The notes: generated from the sequence alone by a model not told the origin. A stretch of DNA of 64,000 nt from Rossellomorea sp036867415 (GCF_036867415.1 NZ_JBAJHU010000005.1:186001-250000), one strand, 5' to 3'; positions 7,502 through 16,001 are shown, counted from the first letter of the stretch. Program-made: numbers and translations.

Positions 7502-7834
7502 ATGAAAATTCAACTGACAGATGCAGCGACAGAAAAGATAAACGATAAAATAGCGGGCCGGGAAGGCTGCTTGAAATTGAAATATGATATAGAAGGATGC
7601 GGGTGTGTGGTAAGCGGCATTCCAACATTATGGTATGTGACAAAGCCGGATGAAACTGACGATGTGACAGTGGAAACCAATAGTCTTCCGATTTTGGTAG
7701 AGAAGTCGAAAACGGTTTTCCTTGATGAAGAATTGAAGATCGATTTCTCATCAAGCAGCAATACATTCCAATTAAAAAGCCCGGGGCAAATCATCAATGG
7801 AAGAATGAACTTCATCCTGTATCCCGAAGAATAG
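7502..7834 (+). CDS. yqkB: HesB/IscA-like protein, YqkB
   Basis: A 110-residue protein of the Fe-S biogenesis (HesB-like) domain family, matching the YqkB branch. The visible cysteines are C20 and the CGC pair near residue 38; the classical C-terminal CxC of IscA is missing, so carrier function is not assured. Ribosome site GGAGGAAGTCAT. In B. subtilis yqkB also lies between the yqj polymerase genes and yqkD. Confidence 0.8.
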   Translation: MKIQLTDAATEKINDKIAGREGCLKLKYDIEGCGCVVSGIPTLWYVTKPDETDDVTVETNSLPILVEKSKTVFLDEELKIDFSSSSNTFQLKSPGQIINGRMNFILYPEE

Positions 7835-7837
7835 TGG

Positions 7838-7880
7838 AAAAGCCGGTCCCATTTAGAGAGGGGAGCCGGCTTTGTTTTCT
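7838..7880. terminator. Bidirectional terminator between convergent genes
   Basis: AAAGCCGG-CCC pairs with GGG-GCCGGCTTT, with T-rich tails on both strands. The stop codon of the leftward kinase gene lies inside the hairpin. Confidence 0.8.
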
Positions 7881-8773
7881 TTTATGAGTTTTTCATACAT
7901 TTCCGCAATGGCCGCCCCGTTTTCCCAGCAATCACTCCCATCTTCCACACACCAGCAGGCAGACAGGACTGAATGACAGAACCCGTATGCGATGAGTCTT
8001 TCATAGGAAAGAGAGAGCAGGGAAGATAAAGCAGAAGTCCTGTGCTTTAAGAGTTCATAAGGATCTTCGTGCTGCTTCCAGTGATTTAACGTGTACTGTA
8101 TGCAATCGTATTCCCGCTCTCCGACCAATCCTTTGGGATCGATTGCATTCCAGCCGGATGAAGCTGAGTACAAAATGTTTTCGTGATGCAAATCACCGTG
8201 AAGTAAATACTGTTCGTTTGAAGAACTGAGAAGATGTACGAACAGCGATTCTGCTTTTGCGATCATTTTTTCCGGCAAGGGACCGTTTGCATCATGAAAG
8301 CGGGACCGGTACCGTTGAATTCCTTCTGACCAGGCTTTAACATCAGGGAACGTATGAAGAGCTGAAGGTTTGTGCCATAACTGCCGGGCCACTGAAGCGA
8401 AGATTTTCAATCGTGCGTCTTCATCACCTATTGAATGCAGACCAGTGCCGGGCTCGAGATGCGCAAGGAGGATCCAGCCTGCTTCCCGGTCAGAGTCGAT
8501 CACCTTTACCATGGCATCGCCGGCGAACTCCACGAGTGCATGAAACTCATTAGAAAAATCTTTATTGGGATACCCCATTTTTAATACGGCAGAAGTATCG
8601 CCGGGCAATATGACCGGGACGACGAAATTATAACTTAAAGAGAAAGGGTCCCCGAATGTCAGGTTGAATTTTTCCTTCAGGGAGAGGATTATTAGTTCGG
8701 CTTGATCTGCCCATACGACACCGGACTCCCCATACATTGCTTTCATTTTAGACCGAAAGTAATCCGGGATCAT
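7853..8773 (-). CDS. Aminoglycoside/hydroxyurea kinase-family protein
   Basis: A 306-residue member of the APH-like family that includes streptomycin 6-kinase. It has the catalytic-loop motif HGDLHHENIL and a downstream DPKG where the metal-binding Asp sits. The DPKGLVGEREYD stretch is typical of the streptomycin/hydroxyurea kinase branch. The natural substrate is unknown, and chromosomal copies in Bacillaceae often give no clinical resistance. It ends 7 bases before the 5' part of no other leftward gene but follows the hydrolase gene by 6 bases, so the two form an operon. Confidence 0.8.
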   Translation of the reverse strand: MIPDYFRSKMKAMYGESGVVWADQAELIILSLKEKFNLTFGDPFSLSYNFVVPVILPGDTSAVLKMGYPNKDFSNEFHALVEFAGDAMVKVIDSDREAGWILLAHLEPGTGLHSIGDEDARLKIFASVARQLWHKPSALHTFPDVKAWSEGIQRYRSRFHDANGPLPEKMIAKAESLFVHLLSSSNEQYLLHGDLHHENILYSASSGWNAIDPKGLVGEREYDCIQYTLNHWKQHEDPYELLKHRTSALSSLLSLSYERLIAYGFCHSVLSACWCVEDGSDCWENGAAIAEMYEKLIKENKAGSPL

Positions 8774-8779
8774 TATACA

Positions 8780-9703
8780 TCATCCTTTCTGAGACGCTTC
8801 AACTTCTTCGAGAAACCGTTGAATGACGCTGTCGTACTTCTCCGGATCCTCGTTATATGATTGGGCATGGGTTCCTCGGAAATCCAGATGCATCATCTTG
8901 GGTCCCTGTTTCTTATTAAATAATTCTTCGGTCATTCGCGGGAGTATATAATCATCTTCCAAACTGTGGATGAACAACACGGGTTTTTGAATGTTCTGAA
9001 TGACCGAACTAGGTGACAAATCTTTCAGCGAGTAACCCTCGCGAAATTTCAGGGTGCGGTTTACCAGCGGAAGCAGAAATCTTGCAGGCATCCCGAGTTC
9101 GACACCCATCCGGTAGGAAAGCTGTTCACCGAAGTTTGAATAGGGACAGTCGGCGATGTAGAAATCGGCGCGATCCTCGACACTACCTCCATATAGCAGC
9201 ACGACGGCGGCGCCCATTGACTCGCCATGTAAACCGAAGAAGACGTCATCACCCGCCCGCCGGATTAGCTCATCAACGACCGCTTTCAAATCATATTTCT
9301 CGTAATATCCGTAGCTGGTCGTTTTGCCGCCGGAGTTTCCGTGACGGCGGTGATCGTAAATGATGGCATTGAAGCCCTTTTTAATGAATAGATTCATATA
9401 TTTAATGGAGTTGAGTTTGTTTTCAGTGACGCCATGCGCAAAAATCATGTATTTATTATGTGGATGGGGTGTGACGAAAATGGCGTTGAGATGATAGCCG
9501 TATGGGGAAGCGATGTTGACCTCTTCTTTTGGGAGGGCATCATATTCCTCCTGAATGATGCGTTGGGCATCGGTTTCCCTTGATCGAACGAGTTTATAAT
9601 CTTTTTTCGGGAGATACATGAAAGTATTCGTGATGAAGTATCCGAGTCCGCCGATACCGAGAGCGGAAAGGATCCCGCCTAAAAATAGTGATCTTTTTTT
9701 CAA
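8780..9703 (-). CDS. yqkD: Membrane-anchored alpha/beta hydrolase, YqkD
   Basis: About 307 residues. An N-terminal transmembrane helix is followed by an alpha/beta hydrolase domain with the nucleophile elbow GESMG, a DD acid region (SLEDDY) and a C-terminal GTHAQS histidine, so the catalytic triad looks intact. The substrate is unknown. I prefer TTG 9703 because GAGGTGA lies just upstream, while the longer frame from ATG 9739 has no ribosome site. It sits in one transcript with the downstream kinase gene. Confidence 0.82.
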   Translation of the reverse strand: MKKRSLFLGGILSALGIGGLGYFITNTFMYLPKKDYKLVRSRETDAQRIIQEEYDALPKEEVNIASPYGYHLNAIFVTPHPHNKYMIFAHGVTENKLNSIKYMNLFIKKGFNAIIYDHRRHGNSGGKTTSYGYYEKYDLKAVVDELIRRAGDDVFFGLHGESMGAAVVLLYGGSVEDRADFYIADCPYSNFGEQLSYRMGVELGMPARFLLPLVNRTLKFREGYSLKDLSPSSVIQNIQKPVLFIHSLEDDYILPRMTEELFNKKQGPKMMHLDFRGTHAQSYNEDPEKYDSVIQRFLEEVEASQKG

Positions 9704-9796
9704 ATCATTCACCTCATTGTCTAACAACGGTGTTTTCATTTTATCACTAAGAGGAAAGAATTGGAATTTATAAGGTGGACTGATATAAAGAAAAAT

Positions 9797-9830
9797 GAGA
9801 AGCGCTCCCCATCACAGGGGGGGCGCTTCT
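9797..9830 (-). terminator. Terminator of the small gene at 9841-9972
   Basis: GAAGCGCTCCCC pairs with GGGGGGGCGCTTC. On the minus strand it is followed by TCTCATTTTTC. Confidence 0.8.
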
Positions 9831-9840
9831 GCAGGATGGA

Positions 9841-9972
9841 TCATGATTTGGCATTTTGACGTTTAGTCGGATGAATCGCTTTATCCAGTTCTTCAGCAGA
9901 GAGTGTATTCGATACTGTGTCGCTGGCCGGCTTTCCCTTCTGACTCATGCCTTTATCACGTTTTTGACTCAT
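9841..9972 (-). CDS. Small hypothetical protein, 43 residues
   Basis: The frame begins MSQKRDKGMSQKGKPASDTV, has an AGGAGATG ribosome site six bases before ATG, and ends just before a strong terminator. It is very hydrophilic, with two MSQK repeats and no cysteines or membrane segment. I do not recognise it. Small Lys/Gln-rich proteins like this are common among spore proteins, but no sporulation promoter was verified. Confidence 0.6.
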   Translation of the reverse strand: MSQKRDKGMSQKGKPASDTVSNTLSAEELDKAIHPTKRQNAKS

Positions 9973-10041
9973 ATTTTCATCTCCTCAGCATTCAGATTAG
10001 TCTTAGAATGCTCGGCGGGGAAAGGTGGTATTCATCTAAAC

Positions 10042-10941
10042 TTATTTGTTGAGTTCGTAAAGCCGGTAATACCCGCTTTCAATCGGACGGCTGATGTGCG
10101 GCTTCACGACATCGATCGCACGGGACAGCTTATCTAAGTCGATGCCGGTCGACACTCCCATTTCTTCTGCCATGAATACGACGTCTTCCGTTGCTACATT
10201 CCCTGTGGCCCCAGGGGCAAACGGACATCCTCCAAGTCCGCCGGCTGATGTATCGAACCGGTCAACACCGGCCTCCATGGAAGCCAGGATATTGGCAAGA
10301 GCCAGTTTCCTTGTGTCATGGAAATGAGCAGTCATGAGTGTGTCCGGGAGTTCTTTTTTTAGTAATGTGAATAAAGTATACGCTTCAAGAGGATTCGCAC
10401 GCCCCACAGTATCCGCGACGCTTAACTCGTCTGCTCCTATTTCAACAAACTTTTTGCAAAGGGAAAGTGTATCTTCAGGATCGATTTTCCCTTCATAGGG
10501 ACAATAAAAAGCGGTCGAAATACAGGCACGGACAAAATATCCCCGTTCTTTTAACTGAGAAATAAGAGGTTCCAGATCTGAGAGTGCGTCTTGAGTTGTT
10601 TTATTGATATTCCTTTGGTTGAAGGTGCTGCTGACCCCTACAAAAACAGCGACTGCCTTGCAGCCTGTTTCATATACACGCCGGAGGCCGAATTCATTTG
10701 GTGCAAGCACGAAATCGCGCGAATCATCCGTTAAACAAGAGTCGACGATATCACTGGCATCCTGCATTTGCGGCACCCACTTTGGCGACACAAAAGAGGT
10801 CAGCTCCATTTCCTTGATGCCTGATTCCTTCAGGCGCAGGATAAATTCTTTCTTCGTGTCAGTTGGAACAAAGTTCTTTTCATTTTGCAAGCCGTCACGG
10901 GGACCGACCTCGATAATTGTAATCGTTTCAGGTAATTTCAT
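10042..10941 (-). CDS. mvaB: Hydroxymethylglutaryl-CoA lyase
   Basis: A 299-residue TIM-barrel lyase that splits HMG-CoA to acetyl-CoA and acetoacetate. The N-terminal EVGPRDGLQNE motif carries the metal and substrate Asp/Arg. The signature GGLGGCPFAPGATGN has the catalytic cysteine. ATG 10941 follows GAGGAGTG. It is divergent from the thiolase and CoA-transferase genes, whose products would activate and consume its acetoacetate. It probably serves leucine or ketone-body breakdown. Confidence 0.93.
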   Translation of the reverse strand: MKLPETITIIEVGPRDGLQNEKNFVPTDTKKEFILRLKESGIKEMELTSFVSPKWVPQMQDASDIVDSCLTDDSRDFVLAPNEFGLRRVYETGCKAVAVFVGVSSTFNQRNINKTTQDALSDLEPLISQLKERGYFVRACISTAFYCPYEGKIDPEDTLSLCKKFVEIGADELSVADTVGRANPLEAYTLFTLLKKELPDTLMTAHFHDTRKLALANILASMEAGVDRFDTSAGGLGGCPFAPGATGNVATEDVVFMAEEMGVSTGIDLDKLSRAIDVVKPHISRPIESGYYRLYELNK

Positions 10942-11019
10942 CGTTTTCACTCCTCTTTTCTTATTGTAGGAAAATTTCGACAACAAAATCAACTAAATTT
11001 TTTAAGATTGAGAGAGGAA

Positions 11020-11034
11020 ATTGAAGCGTTTACA
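11020..11034 (+). promoter_or_regulatory. Candidate cre (CcpA) site
   Basis: ATTGAAGCGTTTACA fits the cre consensus WTGNAANCGNWNNCW at all positions but one. It lies between the divergent HMG-CoA lyase and thiolase genes, where carbon catabolite repression of acetoacetate metabolism would be expected. Confidence 0.5.
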
Positions 11035-11124
11035 TAGAAAAGGTTACAGTGGAGATATTTTTGCCCTTTCTCTAAAGGGAGGAAATTCATGCAAATCAGT
11101 CAGAATAGTATGGGAGGAAGAGAA

Positions 11125-12312
11125 ATGTCGAATGAAGTTGTAATCGTCAGCGCTGTAAGAACAGCGATTGGGAGCTTTAACGGCTCATTGAAAGATGTTT
11201 CAGCTCCTGAGCTTGGGGCAATCGTGATCAAAGATGCCCTTGAAAAGGCCGGACTGAAAAAAGAAGATGTTGATGAAGTCATCATGGGGAATGTCCTGCA
11301 GGCTGGACTTGGACAGAACCCTGCACGACAGGCATCCATTAAGGCAGGATTACCAGAACATGTCCCTGCCATGACAATAAATAAAGTATGTGGTTCGGGA
11401 TTAAAGACCGTACACTTGGCAACCCAGGCGATACTTGCAGGGGATGCCGATATTATAGTTGCAGGCGGAATGGAAAATATGAGCCAGGCTCCGTATTTAT
11501 TAAAAGGTGCGAGAAATGGATATAAAATGGGAGATCAGAAAGTAGTGGACAGTATGATTTCCGATGGTTTATGGTGTGCTTTCAACGATTACCATATGGG
11601 AGTGACAGCTGAAAACCTGTGTGACCGCTATTCATTATCCCGTGAAGAACAGGATAAATTTGCGGCATGGAGTCAGGAGAAAGCAAGTGCTGCAATTGAA
11701 TCAGGGAAATTCAAGGATGAGATTGTCCCTGTACATATCCCTCAACGCAAAGGCGATCCGATTGAGTTCAGCCAGGATGAATTCCCCCGCAAGGGCTCAA
11801 CTGCGGAAAAATTATCCGGACTTCGTGCTGCATTCAAGAAAGACGGGAGTGTGACAGCAGGTAATGCGTCCGGCATTAACGACGGCGCAGCTGCTGTTGT
11901 GGTCATGTCAAAGAAAAAAGCAGATGAGCTTGGTATAACTCCCCTAGTGACAATAAAAGGAAATGCAAATGCAGGGGTTGATCCGAGTGTAATGGGAATT
12001 GGACCGGTAGCGGCAGTTAAGAAGGTGCTGGAGAAGACAAAGCTGACGATCGGGGACATGGAGCTGATCGAAGCCAATGAAGCGTTTGCTGCGCAATCCC
12101 TGGCAGTCGACAAGGAACTGGGGTTCAAACAGGATGCTCTCAATGTAAACGGGGGAGCCATTGCCTTAGGCCATCCAATCGGGGCAAGCGGCACCAGGAT
12201 CCTGGTCACACTGATCCATGAAATGAAGAAAAGACAGGTTCGGCACGGATTGGCCACGCTGTGTATCGGCGGAGGGCAAGGTGTAGCGACAGTCGTCGAG
12301 ATGAATAGATAA
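11125..12312 (+). CDS. Acetyl-CoA acetyltransferase (thiolase)
   Basis: A 395-residue thiolase II that interconverts two acetyl-CoA and acetoacetyl-CoA. Catalytic residues are visible: the nucleophile Cys in NKVCGSGLK, His in GHPIGASG and the second Cys in CIGGGQG. I chose ATG 11125, which follows GGGAGGAAG; the frame extends 12 codons further without support. It heads a three-gene run with the two CoA-transferase subunits. Confidence 0.93.
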   Translation: MSNEVVIVSAVRTAIGSFNGSLKDVSAPELGAIVIKDALEKAGLKKEDVDEVIMGNVLQAGLGQNPARQASIKAGLPEHVPAMTINKVCGSGLKTVHLATQAILAGDADIIVAGGMENMSQAPYLLKGARNGYKMGDQKVVDSMISDGLWCAFNDYHMGVTAENLCDRYSLSREEQDKFAAWSQEKASAAIESGKFKDEIVPVHIPQRKGDPIEFSQDEFPRKGSTAEKLSGLRAAFKKDGSVTAGNASGINDGAAAVVVMSKKKADELGITPLVTIKGNANAGVDPSVMGIGPVAAVKKVLEKTKLTIGDMELIEANEAFAAQSLAVDKELGFKQDALNVNGGAIALGHPIGASGTRILVTLIHEMKKRQVRHGLATLCIGGGQGVATVVEMNR

Positions 12313-12348
12313 GAAGGCTGATTAAGAAAGAAATGAGGAGGGAATACG

Positions 12349-13038
12349 ATGAAACAAGTTTATACTTCATACAGTGAAGCTGTGGCGGATATACATGACG
12401 GGGCCACTCTTATGGTAGGCGGATTCGGTCTGTGCGGCATTCCTGAGAAATTGATACTTGCCCTTGTGGATAAAGGGGTTAAGAAACTGACAGTCATCTC
12501 AAATAACTGCGGTGTGGATGACTGGGGACTTGGCTTATTGCTCCAGAATAAACAGATTGACAAAATGATAGGGTCCTATGTAGGAGAGAATAAAGAGTTT
12601 GAAAGACAGGTGCTTTCAGGAGAGCTTGAAGTGGAATTGGTTCCTCAAGGAACATTAGCCGAGAAGATCCGGGCAGGAGGCGCCGGGATCCCTGCGTTTT
12701 ATACACCCGCCGGGGTGGGTACACCAGTAGCGGAAGGGAAAGAAACGCGGACGTTCAATGGAAAGGAATATCTGCTGGAGGAAGCCTTTACGGCTGATTT
12801 CTCACTTGTAAGAGCGTGGAAAGCAGATAAGATGGGGAATCTGATTTACAACAAAACAGCGCAGAACTTCAATCCGATGATTGCTGCTGCAGGAAAAGTG
12901 ACCATCGCTGAAGCAGAGGAGATTGTGGAGATCGGGGACATCAATCCACAGGAGGTACATACTCCGAGCATCTATGTTCAACGATTGATTCAGGCAGAGC
13001 AGGAAAAACGCATAGAAAGAAGAACAGTCAAAGCCTAG
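12349..13038 (+). CDS. scoA: 3-oxoacid CoA-transferase subunit A
   Basis: A 229-residue alpha subunit of succinyl-CoA:3-ketoacid CoA-transferase, with the family loop GGFGLCGIPE near residue 23. It pairs with the beta subunit encoded 17 bases downstream to move CoA from succinyl-CoA onto acetoacetate, giving acetoacetyl-CoA for the upstream thiolase. GAGGAGGG precedes the ATG. Confidence 0.93.
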   Translation: MKQVYTSYSEAVADIHDGATLMVGGFGLCGIPEKLILALVDKGVKKLTVISNNCGVDDWGLGLLLQNKQIDKMIGSYVGENKEFERQVLSGELEVELVPQGTLAEKIRAGGAGIPAFYTPAGVGTPVAEGKETRTFNGKEYLLEEAFTADFSLVRAWKADKMGNLIYNKTAQNFNPMIAAAGKVTIAEAEEIVEIGDINPQEVHTPSIYVQRLIQAEQEKRIERRTVKA

Positions 13039-13055
13039 AAGGGAGAGTGGATAGG

Positions 13056-13718
13056 ATGGATCGTGCTAAGATGCGTGAAAAGATCGCCAGAAGAGCGGAA
13101 AAAGAGATACAGGATGGTTTTTACGTGAACTTAGGAATCGGAATGCCGACGCTTGTCGCCAACTATATTACAGAGAATAAACAGGTTGTGCTGCAGTCGG
13201 AGAACGGGCTGCTTGGGATAGGGCCCTATCCGACAGAAGAAGAATTGGATGCTGACCTGATCAATGCAGGGAAAGAAACGGTCACTGCCATTCCGGGATC
13301 TTCTTACTTTAATAGTGCCGAATCATTTGCGATGATTCGCGGAGGGCATATCAATATTGCCATCCTGGGCGGCATGGAAGTTGCTGAAAATGGCGATCTT
13401 GCCAACTGGATGATTCCAGGTAAGATGATCAAGGGAATGGGCGGCGCGATGGATCTGGTCCATGGAGCGCAGCGAATCATTGTCATCATGGAACATGTGA
13501 ACAAAAGCGGTGAGAGTAAGATTCTGAAAGAATGCACATTACCGCTAACAGGTAAAGGGGTAGTCGACCGGATCATCACCGACCGTGCAGTCATGGATGT
13601 GACACATGAAGGGCTGCTTCTGCGGGAAGTGGCAAACGGATTCACAGTGGAAGACATTCTATCCTCTACCGCAGCCGAGCTTAAAGTGGCCGACGATGTG
13701 AAACTCGAAGCTTATTAA
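13056..13718 (+). CDS. scoB: 3-oxoacid CoA-transferase subunit B
   Basis: About 220 residues. It has the GIGMPTLV motif and SENGLLG, which carries the catalytic glutamate that forms the enzyme-CoA thioester. ATG 13056 is preferred, with GAAGGGAGA upstream; GTG 13047 would overlap that site. It forms the heteromer with ScoA. A strong terminator follows, closing the thiolase-scoA-scoB transcript. Confidence 0.92.
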   Translation: MDRAKMREKIARRAEKEIQDGFYVNLGIGMPTLVANYITENKQVVLQSENGLLGIGPYPTEEELDADLINAGKETVTAIPGSSYFNSAESFAMIRGGHINIAILGGMEVAENGDLANWMIPGKMIKGMGGAMDLVHGAQRIIVIMEHVNKSGESKILKECTLPLTGKGVVDRIITDRAVMDVTHEGLLLREVANGFTVEDILSSTAAELKVADDVKLEAY

Positions 13719-13724
13719 AACACC

Positions 13725-13767
13725 AGCCATCCAGGGAGAAAGAAAAATCTCCCTGGATGGCTTTTTA
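13725..13767 (+). terminator. Terminator after scoB
   Basis: A perfect 15-bp stem, AGCCATCCAGGGAGA / TCTCCCTGGATGGCT, then a T-run. Confidence 0.92.
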
Positions 13768-13866
13768 GTTTTTTTGCAACATTTTCTGGGGGATGAGCCG
13801 TCTTTTTGACGAATGCGGGAAAAAGTTTTATAAATATAAGATAGATATGACCAAGGGGGATCCGGA

Positions 13867-14097
13867 ATGTCAAAGAAAAAGAAACAAGAAGCAGAGTTGA
13901 CGTTAAAGAACTCCATAAATGCCGACCTGTTTGAACAATTGAAGAGTAAGAAAAAAGAACTTGAAAAAGTGGAAGAAGTGAAAAAAGAAGAAGAGACTCA
14001 GCGAAAAGCGGAGGAAAGAAAACAAAGAGAGAAAAATAAATCTTTTGAAGAATTATTGAATGAAAGTGACATGAACTGGAAGAATTATAAGAAATAA
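13867..14097 (+). CDS. yqkE: YqkE-like small coiled-coil protein
   Basis: A 76-residue protein, almost entirely charged helix (KKKELEKVEEVKKEEE...), ending in a conserved-looking SFEELLNESDMNWKNYKK segment. It matches the YqkE family by position beside yqkF and by composition. No enzymatic motif is seen. The function is unknown. Confidence 0.75.
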   Translation: MSKKKKQEAELTLKNSINADLFEQLKSKKKELEKVEEVKKEEETQRKAEERKQREKNKSFEELLNESDMNWKNYKK

Positions 14098-14112
14098 AAC
14101 AGTCCATTACAG

Positions 14113-14147
14113 AAAAAGCGGGCATGGATTCTCCATACCCGTTTTTT
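14113..14147 (+). terminator. Terminator after yqkE
   Basis: CGGG-ATGGA / TCCAT-CCCG stem followed by six T residues. Confidence 0.8.
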
Positions 14148-14191
14148 ACAACGCCAAAGCTGCTGGTGCACACAAACTGGTGAGTGGGATG

Positions 14192-15115
14192 TCAGTCCCG
14201 GTGCTGTTCATACCGGGAAAGCTTCGCCAATGCTTTCAGCACGCCAAGTTCTTCATCCGCCAGAGGGGCTCCATTGACAGCCTGGATATTTTCCTTCAGC
14301 TGCCTGATGGAACTGGCTCCCGGGATGACGGATGCGACCGGGCGGTGTGCCAGGTCATACTGAAGGGCAAGCTCATTCATGCTCCGATCATCTCTTGATT
14401 TATCCCGAATCGAGCGAAGAACTTCCTCAAGTTCTTCATATGAATAGTCAAGATAGCCGTGTTCTTTTATTTTTTTGGAAGCTTTGGCCAGCATTTTTTC
14501 TGAAAGCATGCCTTTTGCAAGAGGCCCCCTGGCAATCACACTTATGTTATGCTCTTCAAGGAGATTCATCCATTCCTCAGGGCGGCGATCCAGCAGGCTG
14601 TACTGCATCATGACACTTTGGATGGAGGAATGCGATAAGAATCTCTTTATGACATTCGGGCGGATCGAAGAAATCCCGTATTGCCGGATATAACCCTCTG
14701 ACTTCAATTCCTCAAATGCTTCGATACTTTCTTCAAAGTTGTCCTCAATGGTTCCTCCGTGAAGCTGGTACAAATCGATATAGTCCACTTTGAGCCTGGA
14801 GAGGCTGTCCTTCACTGCCGATTTCAAATATTCTTTGGACGGGTCCCATCTCCAGCCTTCTTTTACATCGTTCCATCTGTTACCTGCTTTTGTGGCGATT
14901 ACAACGTCATCACGCACGTCCTTTAATGAATTCCCCACGATTTCCTCATTCTGCCCGAAGTCGTACAAATCAGCTGTATCAAAATAATTGATCCCATTTT
15001 CTATCGCAGTTTGAACGATTTCTTTTGCTTTCTTTTCATCAGTGCCGAGGGACATGCAGCCAAGTCCCATTTTTGAAACATAAAGATCCGAGTTCCCGAT
15101 TTGTCGTTTTTCCAT
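14192..15115 (-). CDS. yqkF: Aldo/keto reductase, YqkF
   Basis: A 307-residue NADPH-dependent aldo/keto reductase. It has the family GLGCMSLG start, the catalytic DTADLYDFGQNEE (Asp, Tyr), ATKAGNRW (Lys) and the histidine in DLYQLHGG. The C-terminal VIPGASSIRQLKEN loop binds NADP. The substrate range is unknown. It is transcribed leftward on its own. Confidence 0.9.
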   Translation of the reverse strand: MEKRQIGNSDLYVSKMGLGCMSLGTDEKKAKEIVQTAIENGINYFDTADLYDFGQNEEIVGNSLKDVRDDVVIATKAGNRWNDVKEGWRWDPSKEYLKSAVKDSLSRLKVDYIDLYQLHGGTIEDNFEESIEAFEELKSEGYIRQYGISSIRPNVIKRFLSHSSIQSVMMQYSLLDRRPEEWMNLLEEHNISVIARGPLAKGMLSEKMLAKASKKIKEHGYLDYSYEELEEVLRSIRDKSRDDRSMNELALQYDLAHRPVASVIPGASSIRQLKENIQAVNGAPLADEELGVLKALAKLSRYEQHRD

Positions 15116-15237
15116 TATACCCGTCCTTTCAATTTCCTCATTCTCTATCTTTTATTTTAACGAAATCGGGAACGGTTAAACAAAAGATACGCATTACCTT
15201 GTTGGAGGGGGAGACTTACAAAGAAGGATGGTTCCCC

Positions 15238-15372
15238 TCAGAATGACTTATCTGCAGCGGTTGTCCATTCTTTGACGGTGTCATATTTTCTGCTGTATTC
15301 CTTCAGTTTCGCTTTGACTTCCCAAGCTTTCCCGGCAAGAATGACCCGGTCTTTTTCAATGATTACCTGCAG
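15238..15372 (-). CDS. mciZ: MciZ orthologue, FtsZ inhibitor of the mother cell
   Basis: The frame contains RVILAGKAWEVKAKLKEY, which lines up with the GKAWEIRAKLKEYG core I recall for B. subtilis MciZ, a 40-residue peptide that caps FtsZ filaments during sporulation. The place also matches: between yqkF and nudF, leftward. No ATG is available. A CTG at 15372 gives 44 residues, lies five bases after AGGTGAT, and puts the GKAW glycine at residue 14, as in B. subtilis. GTG at 15381 (47 residues) would overlap that ribosome site. A sigma-E-like -10, CATACATT, lies upstream. Confidence 0.8.
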   Translation of the reverse strand: MQVIIEKDRVILAGKAWEVKAKLKEYSRKYDTVKEWTTAADKSF

Positions 15373-15407
15373 GGGGATCACCTCAAACTTTCTATTAAAT
15401 ATGGTAG

Positions 15408-15415
15408 AATGTATG
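15408..15415 (-). promoter_or_regulatory. Sigma-E-type -10 element for mciZ
   Basis: CATACATT on the minus strand fully matches the sigma-E -10 consensus (CATACAHT). The -35 region is poor. On the plus strand the overlapping TAGAAT (15405-15410) could be the -10 of nudF, so two divergent promoters may share these bases. Confidence 0.45.
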
Positions 15416-15452
15416 AAGGAAAGGCGAGTGACAGAACAAGGAGAGATGATTA

Positions 15453-16001
15453 GTGAAAAAATTCGAAGAAAAGACAATCAGTACTGAAAAAATATATAAA
15501 GGAAAGATCATCGACCTGCAGGTGGATGAGGTGACCCTTCCAAATGGAAAGACGTCAAAAAGAGAACTGATTAAACACCCGGGGGCCGTTGCGGTCATCG
15601 CTTTGACACCGGAAGGCAAACTTGTGCTGGTGGAGCAGTATCGCAAAGCACTGGAAAAATCAATAGTTGAAATTCCAGCCGGAAAGCTTGAACCCGGCGA
15701 AGAGCCGATCGTCACGGCTGCCAGGGAGCTCGAAGAAGAAACGGGTTACGGGTGCGAGAAGCTTGAGCATCTTATTTCCTTCTACACATCACCGGGATTT
15801 GCGGATGAACTTGTGCATCTATACGTAGCAAAAAATATAAAACGCATAGAAGAAGCAAGAGAACTTGATGAGGACGAATTTGTAGAACAAATAGAGGTGA
15901 CCGTGGAAGAGGCTTCCATGCTGATCGAAGAGAAAAGAATTCATGATGCAAAAACTGCTTATGCAGTTCAGTATCTAAAGCTGCAGCAATTCAATCAATA
16001 A
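15453..16001 (+). CDS. nudF: ADP-ribose pyrophosphatase, NudF
   Basis: A 182-residue Nudix hydrolase that splits ADP-ribose to AMP and ribose 5-phosphate. The Nudix box is complete: GKLEPGEEP followed by REL-EE-TGY with all catalytic glutamates. GTG start with AAGGAGAG. The order yqkF-mciZ-nudF matches B. subtilis. Confidence 0.92.
   Translation: MKKFEEKTISTEKIYKGKIIDLQVDEVTLPNGKTSKRELIKHPGAVAVIALTPEGKLVLVEQYRKALEKSIVEIPAGKLEPGEEPIVTAARELEEETGYGCEKLEHLISFYTSPGFADELVHLYVAKNIKRIEEARELDEDEFVEQIEVTVEEASMLIEEKRIHDAKTAYAVQYLKLQQFNQ

Noticed and set aside
7853..8773. Acquired antibiotic-resistance gene
   Set aside because: No mobile-element signature flanks it and its base composition resembles its neighbours; family membership alone does not show resistance.
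13659..14173. Long leftward frames opposite scoB and yqkE
   Set aside because: They lie antisense to well-supported genes, lack ribosome sites and have Phe/Leu/Ser-rich shadow composition.
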